Below, piece by piece: positions 1-8,656 of a DNA stretch of 64,000 nucleotides. Within the stretch, counting starts at the first letter, position 1. Every line of letters begins with the position of its first letter. The translations under genes and the position numbers were made by a program. The stretch covers positions 124,001 through 188,000 of the forward strand of contig NZ_SNWP01000010.1 of assembly GCF_004361915.1 (NCBI RefSeq), given 5' to 3'. Source of the stretch: Sediminibacterium goheungense (GTDB lineage: Bacteria > Bacteroidota > Bacteroidia > Chitinophagales > Chitinophagaceae). The notes under the pieces are model-generated. The model made no database searches, had not been told where the DNA came from, and saw only the letters and a program-made list of their open reading frames with translations.

Positions 1-1
1 T

Positions 2-421
2 CAGTATGCCTCTTCTAACATGAAGAAAAGTATTACCAGTGGTACAGAAATTTATGAATTTGTGGAGAATAAAATCACAATTGAACCCATTGGGCTTGTT
101 CCCCTTGACCATAATGAAGGTTATTTTCTTTTGTGTGAAGGCACCTGCAGAAACACCTGGGTTTATCAGTACCGTTTGAGTATTTTTGAGAAACACGATG
201 AGAAATACAGGAGTATCAAAACAGAATTTGTAGATGTATGGCAGCGAAATATCGTAAATTCCTATCAGCATATAAAGGCTGAACTTATCCGCAACCGTTC
301 AGATTTACCCAATCCTGCTGTTTATTCCGTTGAAACTCCGCTCACCATACCATTGGAAGAAACACTTCTCCCCATTGCCAAAAGAAGCCTTGTACGGTAT
401 ATCAGCACCATGATTCAATGA
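2..421 (+). CDS. Hypothetical protein, probably cut at its 5' end by the window edge
   Basis: The reading frame is open from the first bases of the window, so the gene may begin outside it. The first in-frame ATG is at base 20 and has no visible ribosome-binding site. The visible protein is about 133-139 residues, soluble, with no signal peptide or membrane segment. I do not recognise the family. The TGA stop at 419-421 is followed three bases later by a 14-bp tandem array and then by a strong bidirectional terminator shared with the convergent peptidase gene. Function unknown. Confidence 0.6.
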   Translation, partial: QYASSNMKKSITSGTEIYEFVENKITIEPIGLVPLDHNEGYFLLCEGTCRNTWVYQYRLSIFEKHDEKYRSIKTEFVDVWQRNIVNSYQHIKAELIRNRSDLPNPAVYSVETPLTIPLEETLLPIAKRSLVRYISTMIQ

Positions 422-423
422 AA

Positions 424-525
424 AGATTTCAGATCGCAGATTTCAGATCGCAGATTTCAGATCGCAGATTTCAGATCGCAGATTTCAGATCGCAGATTTC
501 AGATCGCAGATTTCAGATCGCAGAT
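424..525. repeat. Seven perfect copies of a 14-bp unit (two fused heptamers)
   Basis: The unit AGATTTCAGATCGC is repeated seven times without a mismatch from 424 to 521, followed by a partial unit AGAT. It is itself two related heptamers (AGATTTC and AGATCGC). It starts right after the stop codon of the upstream gene and ends in the left arm of the terminator hairpin. Reverse-complement words lie at 586-616, on the other side of the hairpin. Confidence 0.97.
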
Positions 526-575
526 GAACATAAAAAAAGCCGAACAGTATGTTCGGCTTTTTTTATGTTCATCTG
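521..575. terminator. Bidirectional intrinsic terminator between convergent genes
   Basis: The whole 55-bp stretch is a near-perfect inverted repeat centred on base 548. The GC-rich core GCCGAACA (539-546) pairs with TGTTCGGC (550-557) across a 3-nt loop. Seven A residues precede the core and seven T residues follow it, giving a U-tract on either strand. The outer arms are formed partly by the last word of the 14-bp array and its complement. Confidence 0.9.
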
Positions 576-585
576 TTTTTATTTT

Positions 586-616
586 CACATCTGAAATCTG
601 CGATCTAACATCTGCC
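586..616. repeat. Reverse-orientation heptamer words
   Basis: The words AAATCTG, CGATCTA and ACATCTG are the complement of the 424-525 array. They sit directly against the stop codon (complement of bases 618-620) of the S9 peptidase gene. Together with 424-525 they form an inverted pair around the terminator. Confidence 0.75.
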
Positions 617-617
617 A

Positions 618-3542
618 TTACTTAATATCCAACCCCATTTCCTTGCCTTTCATCGTAGCAGGAATACCTTCTGTGATCCATTTGGCAGGTTTTTCACCTT
701 TCAGGAGATAATCAAAGAATTGCTGTTCACGGATCTGAATATCTTTCCTGTTTTTTCTCTCTACAAGATTATGGGCTTCATTATTATAATTCAGCAGCCA
801 TACTTTCTTACCCAGTCTGCGCATGGCGGTATAATACTCGATACCCTGGTACCAGGGTACTGCATCGTCTGCATCATTCGACATAATAACCAATGGTGTG
901 GTTACTTTTGGCAGGTGGAACAAGGGTGAGTTTTCTATATAAAGGTTCGGCTTTTCCCATAAAGTGGCGCCAATACGGCTCTGCGTTTTTTCATACTGGA
1001 ACTGTCTGGTTAAACCGGTACCCCAGCGAATACCACCGTAAGCACTTGTCATATTTACCACCGGCGCTCCTGCCCATGCAGCTGCATATAAATTGGTACG
1101 TGTAATAAGATGTGCAATCTGGTAACCACCCCAGCTCTGTCCCTGTAAACCCAATCTAGTACTATCCACATAACCCTGTTTTACCACTGCCCTTGTACCA
1201 CTCAGGATATAATCATAAGCACCTTGTCCGGGATACCCTTTTTTATACCAGATATCGGGCACAAAAACCACATAGCCCCTGCTTACAAAAAAAGAAATAT
1301 TCAATCTCGATGGTGTAGGTGCAGGTGCATTGTATCCATAAAGACCATCACTGCTTCTCTCATAGAAATACACAATCATCGGATATTTCTTTTTGGGGTC
1401 GAAATCCTCAGGCTTATACACAATGCCTTCTGCCTCTTTACCTGTATACGCTTTCCATTTAAAGAGCTCCGCAGTTCCCCAGTTGTAAGATGACTGTTGT
1501 GGATTGGTATTAGAAAGCTGTCTGGCAGTGCCATCCAGCGCCTGTACATAAACGTTGGGCGACTGCTGATAGGTTTCCTTACTGTACACCACCACATCAG
1601 CGTCTTTTGCTTTTTGTACTGCCGGGCTCACACTCATCTTTTCTTTAAAGATTATTTTGAATTCTTTATTAAACAGATTCAGTGTAGCCAGCCCTGCACT
1701 CTTATCACGCTCATCAAATGCACGGAGCAACAGTGTTTTACCAGCTTTAATGAAACGCTCTTCCTGATCGGTATTAACATAACGATAGGTGGTTTTGTCT
1801 TTTCGGCCAGCTGTCAGGCACACAGAAGCTGCTTTACCTTCAGGATCTACCTGCCATATGTCGTATCGGTCATACACATATACATACTGATCTCCCTCCG
1901 ACCACTTTACAATACCATAGGCATTCGGATCATCGGGCACATCATTTTCTTCATCACCAAGTGATGTTTTGATATCTTTTGCAACCTGGTATAATTGCTG
2001 TGTTGTATTATTATATACGAAATACTGCTGTTTGATTTCATCGAAGAAGAGCAGGTATTTACCGGTGTAAGATGGTTGCAGATTGCCCCCTTTCAGATCT
2101 TTTCTGATTACTTCAGCGGCTCCGGTAGCTGGGTTTATCTTGTACACATCATTCAAACTGAAACCCTGCCATTGTGTAGCTATGCGTTTCCCATAGTCAG
2201 ACACACCATAAAACACATTACCGTCGCCTTCCTGTGTTGGTACAACTGTACGAAGTTTTTCATTGGCCAATTGCACAACCTGGCCCGCAGCCATATCATA
2301 ATATGCAGTATAATTTCTTCTCAGCTCATTGTTCATATTTCTTAACTGTACAGGCTGTATATAATCATCATTATAATGCCATACATCTACACTCACCCTG
2401 TCTATTTCAGGCACAGTGGTATCTCTTACCGGCCAGATAGGCAATGTTCCCAGAAAAAGTTTATTACCTGATTTGCTGAATACAAGACTTCCCGGATTAT
2501 CGCTAATGGTCCAGTTAGCTGGCACCCCTTTTGTTTTATTATCAGCCAGCAGGCTAGCACTATCCATACCATCTTTATGATAATACAGTTTGAAGAATTT
2601 TTGCAGTGCTTTGCTACTGCTATCTCTTTCAGCAACAAAAGCTACCTGTGTACCCGCTTCATCCATACGATAGGCCTTAGCTTCATTAAAACGTTTGAAA
2701 ATGGCCGCACTGGTGTTTTTCTCAAGATTCAGCTTGATAATAGTAGCCACAGATGCTTCATCACTGTTTTTACGTGTTGTTTCTATCAGTAAAACGGTAC
2801 CGGCCTTATTGAAATAATAATCCTTCACGAGTGCAAACCTGCGTTCCTCACCTGTAAGGAGATTTTTCAATACCAGTTCTGTTCCTTCTTCCACCGGCTC
2901 AGCTGCGGGTCTGGCAGCAGAACGATTTGTTCTTGCCGGCTGCAGTACCGCAAGTCCGTTACTCTTTGCAAGGTTTGCTTTATTACGTATGCTATCGGCC
3001 ACACGTATTAAACTATCGGCCATCGATAACATGGTATTGATTCTTGTTAAAGAATCCGGTGTACGCGGTCGATTGGTTTCCGGCAAGGGTTTATCGAGCA
3101 GATAAGCCAGCCAGGTTCCTTTTTGATCGGGCACTTTATAACTTTTGATACGTGGCACTTTCACAATATCTGTTTTGCCCAATGCTACGATAGCAAGACT
3201 GTCTTTCGGCATTTCATCCGGACGACGTTTTTTAATTCTTGCCTCTCTGGTATCTTTAAAAAAAGCACGTATGCGGCAAATGGCATACTGGTTATCTTCT
3301 GTAATGGATACATTATAACCCCGGGGAATGATCACTTTATAATCGCCGGTCACACTCTGGATATACAGATTGCCATCACCTTCCTGCGGATTTACAGCAT
3401 ATGCTACATATTTTCCATTGTTACTGATGACTCTTTCACCCAATGACTCCCAACCATCATAAACGGTATGGTCGAGGGGTTTCTTTTGTGCGAGGGTCTG
3501 AATTGCCGGCAATAACAGGAGGGCCAGCATGAGTTTTTTCAT
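618..3542 (-). CDS. S9 family peptidase (prolyl oligopeptidase type), secreted
   Basis: A 974-residue protein. It starts with a Sec signal peptide (basic MKK, hydrophobic stretch, cut near AQ at residues 18-19). The N-terminal two thirds are beta-propeller-like repeats. The C-terminal alpha/beta hydrolase domain contains the nucleophile motif GQSWGGY (Ser about 803), the Asp motif DADDAVP (Asp about 892) and the His motif EAHNL (His about 924). This triad is typical of dipeptidyl or oligopeptidases that trim oligopeptides in the periplasm. The protein is longer than classical DPP-IV because of an Arg/Ala/Ser-rich insert near residues 180-220. It is transcribed alone, convergent with the gene at the left edge. 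The exact peptide specificity cannot be read from the sequence. Confidence 0.9.
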   Translation of the reverse strand: MKKLMLALLLLPAIQTLAQKKPLDHTVYDGWESLGERVISNNGKYVAYAVNPQEGDGNLYIQSVTGDYKVIIPRGYNVSITEDNQYAICRIRAFFKDTREARIKKRRPDEMPKDSLAIVALGKTDIVKVPRIKSYKVPDQKGTWLAYLLDKPLPETNRPRTPDSLTRINTMLSMADSLIRVADSIRNKANLAKSNGLAVLQPARTNRSAARPAAEPVEEGTELVLKNLLTGEERRFALVKDYYFNKAGTVLLIETTRKNSDEASVATIIKLNLEKNTSAAIFKRFNEAKAYRMDEAGTQVAFVAERDSSSKALQKFFKLYYHKDGMDSASLLADNKTKGVPANWTISDNPGSLVFSKSGNKLFLGTLPIWPVRDTTVPEIDRVSVDVWHYNDDYIQPVQLRNMNNELRRNYTAYYDMAAGQVVQLANEKLRTVVPTQEGDGNVFYGVSDYGKRIATQWQGFSLNDVYKINPATGAAEVIRKDLKGGNLQPSYTGKYLLFFDEIKQQYFVYNNTTQQLYQVAKDIKTSLGDEENDVPDDPNAYGIVKWSEGDQYVYVYDRYDIWQVDPEGKAASVCLTAGRKDKTTYRYVNTDQEERFIKAGKTLLLRAFDERDKSAGLATLNLFNKEFKIIFKEKMSVSPAVQKAKDADVVVYSKETYQQSPNVYVQALDGTARQLSNTNPQQSSYNWGTAELFKWKAYTGKEAEGIVYKPEDFDPKKKYPMIVYFYERSSDGLYGYNAPAPTPSRLNISFFVSRGYVVFVPDIWYKKGYPGQGAYDYILSGTRAVVKQGYVDSTRLGLQGQSWGGYQIAHLITRTNLYAAAWAGAPVVNMTSAYGGIRWGTGLTRQFQYEKTQSRIGATLWEKPNLYIENSPLFHLPKVTTPLVIMSNDADDAVPWYQGIEYYTAMRRLGKKVWLLNYNNEAHNLVERKNRKDIQIREQQFFDYLLKGEKPAKWITEGIPATMKGKEMGLDIK

Positions 3543-3673
3543 AGCGGTAGTTTTAGTAGGTTCCGAAGATAAACAAAGACCTGACTTGTAAGAACGGCTT
3601 TTACAGGAAAATGATCAATGGATGAATATTCAAAAGAAGCCCTCGTAAGCTACCTTTACCAAAATTCAGTCAT

Positions 3674-4501
3674 ATGAAAAAATACATATTGGCCGCTATG
3701 GGTATGCTCCCCATCATATTATCCGCTCAATCACCCACACTAGAAAAGATATGGAGCACCGATAGCGTATTGAAAGTACCCGAATCTGTTTTAGCAGATG
3801 CCGCTAACCAGATTCTCTATGTATCAAATATTGATGGTCAGCCCGCTGAGAAAGACGGAAAGGGCTCGATCGGTAAAATCGGACTGGACGGGAAAATCAT
3901 ACAGACCGAATGGGTCAAAGGGTTAAACGCACCTAAGGGTATGGGTATGTTTAAGGGGAAACTCTATGTAGCAGATCTGACTGAAGTGGTGGTAATTGAT
4001 ATTAAAAAGGGAACCATACTTGAAAAAATAACAGTGCCGGATGCTGTGTTTTTAAATGATATCAGTATCGATAAAAAAGGGGTGATCTATGTTTCAGATA
4101 GCAGAACATACAAAGTACATAAAATTGAAAATGGCAATGTGTTTTTACTGATCGATAAATTACAGGGGCCCAATGGCCTACTGGTTACCAAAGACGGACT
4201 GCTGATACTGGACAAAGGACGTTTATTAAAAATGCGGACAGATGGCCAGCTGGCCAAATTAGCAGACGGCATGGATCCAAGTACAGATGGTATTGAAATG
4301 GTGCGAGAAAATGAATATGTGGTTAGCTGCTGGAGTGGCATTGTTTATTATATTCATTCCAACGGTTATAAAACCACCCTGATAGATTCCAGAAATGAAA
4401 AGATAAACAGTGCCGATATCGGATACGATGAAAAGCGTAAAATCATTTATGTGCCTACTTTTTACGGCAATACTGTGTCTGCCTACCGTTTAAAGCAATA
4501 A
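3674..4501 (+). CDS. Secreted SMP-30/NHL-type beta-propeller protein
   Basis: A 275-residue protein with a signal peptide ending near LSAQ (residue 19). The rest consists of repeated blocks of the type 'GxIYVSDS...V.KI' and 'PNGLL..KDGLLILD', as in SMP-30/gluconolactonase and NHL-like six-bladed propellers. No catalytic set is certain, so it may be an enzyme (lactonase-like) or a binding protein. A TAnnTTTA -7-like box lies at 3653-3660, giving a very short leader. It diverges from the S9 peptidase gene, from which it is separated by 131 bp. Confidence 0.7.
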   Translation: MKKYILAAMGMLPIILSAQSPTLEKIWSTDSVLKVPESVLADAANQILYVSNIDGQPAEKDGKGSIGKIGLDGKIIQTEWVKGLNAPKGMGMFKGKLYVADLTEVVVIDIKKGTILEKITVPDAVFLNDISIDKKGVIYVSDSRTYKVHKIENGNVFLLIDKLQGPNGLLVTKDGLLILDKGRLLKMRTDGQLAKLADGMDPSTDGIEMVRENEYVVSCWSGIVYYIHSNGYKTTLIDSRNEKINSADIGYDEKRKIIYVPTFYGNTVSAYRLKQ

Positions 4502-4597
4502 TTAATCGCATTTTAATGGCTGAATCATATCTCATATGAAATGAAAAGCAGATATTTATAGATAGTCTCTTCCTGTGATGGGTCTGATCCTGTTCAA

Positions 4598-5953
4598 ATG
4601 TATCTTGCTGACATGAATACCGCGGTTTATAGTATACAACAAGTTGTGAGAATGATGGAGCATTCTGAACTGTTTGCCTGCATACTATTGAATGAAGCGG
4701 GATATTATACTTATGCCAATCAGCGTTTTTGCCGGGTTACGGGATGGTCTCCGATATCTCTTCTGGAAACAAGAGCAGATGCTTATATTCATTATGCTGA
4801 CCTTGATTTTTTTCGTCACCAACTAACCAATTGCAGACAAAATCACGGACAGAAATTTTCTGCGACAGTGCGATATGTTCATGGTCATCAGACACATACC
4901 ATTCAGTGGGAACTCTGTTGTTATGCCAATGATCTGGAAGAAGCGATTGTAGGCATGGGTGTATTACTGAGCGGAGAACCGCTGGAAGAGTTTGCCGCTA
5001 CTAAATATGCCCATCAGTTTAATGAATACCTTGATGGTGTGCAGGATGGTTTTTTTGCGTTGAACCGGAACTGGGTATTTACCAGGGTAAACCGCTTTTT
5101 TGAACAGGTAACCAATCTGAGCCGGCATGAAATGATTGGTCGGAGTTTCTGGGATATTTTTCCTGACTCACCCGACCAGCCCTATGCAGTGGCCATGCGT
5201 AAAGCTTTTGACCTGGGACAAACCATCACTTTCGAACAACCATGGCCCCCATCCTATCATTTTGCAGTATCGGCCAGCCCGTCAAAGGAAGGCATCATCT
5301 GTTATTTTATAGACATTTCATTACAGAAAAAACAACAACTCGAATTACTGGCCAATGAAATTAAACTTAAAGCCATTCTCGATAGTACCACTGATGTAAA
5401 CATCATGATCAGTCCTGATATGCATATTCTGAATTTCAACAGGACAGCAGGAATACTGGCAGAAGAATATTTCCAGACAAAGTTGTATGAAGGTGCCAAT
5501 TTCATGAACTATGTAATGCCTGAACTCAGAGAATCGTTTCAGGACAATTTTAACCGAGCACTATCAGGAGAAAAACTTACCATGGAACGACCCGTATCAT
5601 TGCCCAATGGCGATGCGATGTGGTTCCAGTTCCTGTATTATCCGGTATATAGTGAAGCAGGCGATATGCTGGGTGTTGCCATGAATATCACCAATATCAA
5701 TGGAAGAAAAACGGCTGAAATGAAACTGCTTCAGCAATACGATAAAATGCGTGAGATTGCCTATCTGCAATCGCATGAAGCAAGAGCTCCTTTAAGTAAT
5801 ATACTCGGACTCATCAATGTATTGATGCTTTACACGGAAAAAACCGATGACCCGGAAATCTTACAGGTATTAGACCATCTGCATGTAAGTGCTGCCAGAC
5901 TGGATACCGTGATCCAGAAAATCGTATCGAATACTAGGCATGAAAGCGATTAA
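4598..5953 (+). CDS. PAS-domain sensor protein ending after a HisKA-like helix pair (no ATPase domain)
   Basis: About 446-451 residues. Three PAS-like modules can be seen (roughly residues 15-130, 140-245 and 255-375). The second carries the typical motif of an aromatic residue followed by VNRFFEQVT. They are followed by a dimerisation and phosphoacceptor helix with the HisKA-like motif SHEARAPL near residue 395. The protein ends about 55 residues later, so the N, G1 and G2 boxes of a histidine-kinase ATPase domain are absent and no such domain follows. ATG 4598 and ATG 4613 are both possible starts. The -7-like sequence TATCTTGC at 4601-4608 favours 4613, which would make the transcript nearly leaderless. 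Possible roles are an acceptor for another kinase or a regulatory heterodimer partner. Confidence 0.8.
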   Translation: MYLADMNTAVYSIQQVVRMMEHSELFACILLNEAGYYTYANQRFCRVTGWSPISLLETRADAYIHYADLDFFRHQLTNCRQNHGQKFSATVRYVHGHQTHTIQWELCCYANDLEEAIVGMGVLLSGEPLEEFAATKYAHQFNEYLDGVQDGFFALNRNWVFTRVNRFFEQVTNLSRHEMIGRSFWDIFPDSPDQPYAVAMRKAFDLGQTITFEQPWPPSYHFAVSASPSKEGIICYFIDISLQKKQQLELLANEIKLKAILDSTTDVNIMISPDMHILNFNRTAGILAEEYFQTKLYEGANFMNYVMPELRESFQDNFNRALSGEKLTMERPVSLPNGDAMWFQFLYYPVYSEAGDMLGVAMNITNINGRKTAEMKLLQQYDKMREIAYLQSHEARAPLSNILGLINVLMLYTEKTDDPEILQVLDHLHVSAARLDTVIQKIVSNTRHESD

Positions 5954-5961
5954 GTTCTCAT

Positions 5962-5996
5962 GAATAGTGAATAACGAATATTCAACATTGAACTGG
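5962..5996. repeat. Degenerate heptamer array (GAATAGT/GAATAAC type)
   Basis: Five 7-nt words in register (GAATAGT, GAATAAC, GAATATT, CAACATT, GAACTGG) occupy the short gap between the convergent PAS and EamA genes. Weak on its own, but it matches the register rule of the other arrays. Confidence 0.45.
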
Positions 5997-6015
5997 TTAA
6001 TCGGATATTTTGTTT

Positions 6016-6978
6016 TTAAGATTCAGCTATTATAGCGATCTCTTCTCCACGATTTTTTTTGTGCTGTTTAACAATACGGATCATTTGTAACACAACGGAA
6101 CAGGTAATCAGTAGTACGCCAATATAAAAACTTTTACCCAATTGCTTTTGCTCACCAAACAAAACAAAAGCCAGTACAATACCATATATCGGTTCCAGGT
6201 TAAGGCTCAGGTTCTGGGTAAATGCAGACACTTTTTGTAAGGCCTGTAACATCAGGTCCATAGCAAGTACGGTACAAAGCCAGCCCAGTATCAATAACCA
6301 TAACCAGTCTGATAAGGAGGGCAGTAAGGACGTCACGGGATAATAATGCAGGTATACTGGCATCAGCAATGTGAGCAGCAATAAGCCTCCACTCAATTCA
6401 TATACCATCATAACACGTGGCTCTACTTTATTCACCTGTCTTTTATTGAGTACGGTAAATAAAGCTGCTAATAGAGCGGAAACAATACCTGCGATAATAC
6501 CTTCCCTGTAACGCTGGTCGAACTGAAAGATCAACAGAATACCCAGCAGACTGATTAAGCCCAATCCCACATCCCATGCACTGAATTTTTTCTGGTTGAA
6601 AACAGGTTCTAGCAGCGCTGTAAACAAACCTGTTGATGCAAAACATACCAAACCGATAGATACATTGGCCATTTTAATACTGCTATAAAAAAATACCCAG
6701 TGTAATGCAATGAGCGTTCCGATACCTAAAAGTTTCCATACCATTGATGCAGGTATACGTTGAAACTGTTTTTTTACCTGCAACAAAGCCAGCAGACTCA
6801 CTACTGTAATCATGATTCTGTACCATACCAGCAGGCCTTCATTGAGTTGAATCAATGCGCCTAATACACCGGTAAAACCGGCCAGAAATACGGATATATG
6901 AAGTTTAATGAGTGCATCTCTCATAAGCATGGTATGTAAGGAAGTAAAGGTAAGCTTAGAATGAATAGCTCCGGTCAC
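6016..6978 (-). CDS. EamA/DMT-family transporter
   Basis: Up to 320 residues with about ten hydrophobic helices arranged as two EamA repeats (about residues 25-160 and 170-300). This is the usual architecture of drug/metabolite transporters that export amino acids or other small metabolites across the inner membrane. The first 18 residues are polar and not family-like, so the ATG at 6922-6924 (M19) is an equally good start. The gene lies 36 bp downstream of the GT2 gene on the same strand and may be co-transcribed. The substrate cannot be inferred. Confidence 0.85.
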   Translation of the reverse strand: MTGAIHSKLTFTSLHTMLMRDALIKLHISVFLAGFTGVLGALIQLNEGLLVWYRIMITVVSLLALLQVKKQFQRIPASMVWKLLGIGTLIALHWVFFYSSIKMANVSIGLVCFASTGLFTALLEPVFNQKKFSAWDVGLGLISLLGILLIFQFDQRYREGIIAGIVSALLAALFTVLNKRQVNKVEPRVMMVYELSGGLLLLTLLMPVYLHYYPVTSLLPSLSDWLWLLILGWLCTVLAMDLMLQALQKVSAFTQNLSLNLEPIYGIVLAFVLFGEQKQLGKSFYIGVLLITCSVVLQMIRIVKQHKKNRGEEIAIIAES

Positions 6979-7014
6979 GGCCCCAAAAGCAATAAGAAGA
7001 ATTTGTGGTAAGGC

Positions 7015-7764
7015 TTATCCGGCTGAATTGGCTACACGCTTACGGTAATTACGGAAAAGACTGTGCCACTGAATTTTTAATACACCCAGTACACCTTCCT
7101 TAATAATACCCTTGCTCATTTTGCTGACGCCTATTTTCCGGTCAACAAAAGTAATGGGCACTTCCTTGATGCGGAAGCCCAGTTTCCAGGCTACAAATTT
7201 CATCTCAATCTGGAATGCATAACCCACGAATTCAATTTCATCGAGGTTGATGGCTTCAAGCACCTGGCGTTTATAACATACAAAACCTGCAGTAGGATCA
7301 TTCACCGGCATCCAGGTAAGCAGACGTGTATAAAGTGCCCCTCCGCGGGAATAGAGCTGGCGGTCTAAGGGCCAGTTTTCTGTTTTACCACCTGGTACAT
7401 AACGGCTCCCTACAGCTACATCGGCACTACCGGTTGTACAGGCCTGGTACAGACGTTCAAGATCATTCGGATTATGAGAGAAATCTGCATCCATTTCGAA
7501 AATAAAATCATACCCCTTGGATATTCCCCATTTAAAGCCATGTATATAGGCTGTCCCCAATCCGAGTTTACCTTTTCTTTCTTCCAGGAATAATTGTGAG
7601 GGATATTGCTGCATTAATGATTTTACAATCGTAGCAGTGCCATCGGGTGAACCATCGTCAATCACCAATACATGATAACCTGCCTGCAATTCGAATACAG
7701 CTGCTATAATAGCAGCAATATTATCCTTTTCATTATAGGTTGGTATGATGACTAATTTTTGCAA
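7015..7764 (-). CDS. GT2 glycosyltransferase, polyprenol-phosphate mannose synthase type
   Basis: A 249-residue soluble GT-A enzyme. It shows the nucleotide-binding start VIIPTYNEKDN, the DDGSPDGT loop (residues 36-43) and the metal-binding DAD motif (Asp92, Asp94) followed by FSHNP. This is the dolichyl/polyprenyl-phosphate mannosyltransferase (DPM1-like) pattern. It lacks the C-terminal membrane anchor of some members, as is common in Bacteroidota. It presumably loads a sugar onto a lipid carrier at the inner face of the cytoplasmic membrane. It precedes the EamA gene in a minus-strand run starting at the Mpl-type ligase. Confidence 0.85.
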   Translation of the reverse strand: MQKLVIIPTYNEKDNIAAIIAAVFELQAGYHVLVIDDGSPDGTATIVKSLMQQYPSQLFLEERKGKLGLGTAYIHGFKWGISKGYDFIFEMDADFSHNPNDLERLYQACTTGSADVAVGSRYVPGGKTENWPLDRQLYSRGGALYTRLLTWMPVNDPTAGFVCYKRQVLEAINLDEIEFVGYAFQIEMKFVAWKLGFRIKEVPITFVDRKIGVSKMSKGIIKEGVLGVLKIQWHSLFRNYRKRVANSAG

Positions 7765-7861
7765 AGCTCGTTGAAGGTTGGCACGCTAAAATACAACACA
7801 GAACGATTGCTCGCTGCTCCGGGCAAAGAAATGCGGAAAATACGGTGTATTTAAGACAGAC

Positions 7862-8632
7862 TTATCCTTTTTTTAACAGGGTTCTGTTCAGTATTTCAGT
7901 GAGTTTTTGTTTGGTATTCATCGGAAAGTCGCCTTTCATCATCCAGTCATAATACTGAGGCTCCTCTTTCAGTACCTGTACCACAGGTTTACCTTTATGC
8001 TTTCCGAAGTTGAATACTTCTACCCCGTTTTCTTTTACAAAACGACGGGCAAAATCAACAATATCATCTTCCCCGGTAAATTTTACGATACTTTCTACTG
8101 TATTACCAATCTGCGGGTAACGTTCTACCTGAGCTTCCAGCACCTCCCAGGTTGCTGTTGCATCTGCTTCTGCACTATGGGCTCCATCAAGGTTTTTCTG
8201 ACAATAAAATTTATACGCTGCACTAAGGGTGCGCTGTTCCATCATATGAAACACTTTCTGTACATCTACCAGTTTCTTACCATCCACAGAAAATTCAATT
8301 CCTACACGCAGGAACTCTTCTATCAGCATGGGAATATCAAAACGGTTGCTGTTATAGCCGCCCAGATCACACTGATCCATGAATTGTTTGAACTCATTGG
8401 CCACCTGTTTAAAACTGGGCGCATCTTTTACCATATCATCCGTAATACCGTGTACATCACTCGAAGCTTTCGGAATGGGCATTAATGGATTGATCAGTTT
8501 CCTTTTTACCTGACGGGTTCCATCAGGGTTCACCTTCACAACAGCGATCTCTACAATACGGTCGGTACTGATATTCACACCTGTGGTTTCCAGATCAATA
8601 AACGCAATCGGACGGGTAAGTTGCAATTTCAT
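7862..8632 (-). CDS. DEDDh 3'-5' exonuclease (DnaQ-like) with C-terminal DUF3820-like domain
   Basis: 256 residues. The exonuclease domain has all three Exo motifs: FIDLETTG (Asp13, Glu15), NSNRFDIPML (Asp99) and HSAEADATAT (His152, Asp157). The C-terminal 60 residues (FNFGKHKGKPV...YYDWMM) look like the small putative quorum-sensing-regulated/DUF3820 module often fused to such nucleases in Bacteroidota. Probably a proofreading or repair exonuclease rather than the Pol III epsilon subunit itself, although that cannot be excluded. It sits 24 bp downstream of the Mpl-like ligase gene. Confidence 0.88.
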   Translation of the reverse strand: MKLQLTRPIAFIDLETTGVNISTDRIVEIAVVKVNPDGTRQVKRKLINPLMPIPKASSDVHGITDDMVKDAPSFKQVANEFKQFMDQCDLGGYNSNRFDIPMLIEEFLRVGIEFSVDGKKLVDVQKVFHMMEQRTLSAAYKFYCQKNLDGAHSAEADATATWEVLEAQVERYPQIGNTVESIVKFTGEDDIVDFARRFVKENGVEVFNFGKHKGKPVVQVLKEEPQYYDWMMKGDFPMNTKQKLTEILNRTLLKKG

Positions 8633-8656
8633 CTTGCGAAGTAAATACTTTAATTG

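Noticed and set aside
1497..1964. Long plus-strand frame inside the S9 peptidase gene
   Set aside because: It is antisense to a well-supported peptidase and has a hydrophobic, Ile/His/Phe-rich composition typical of shadow frames.
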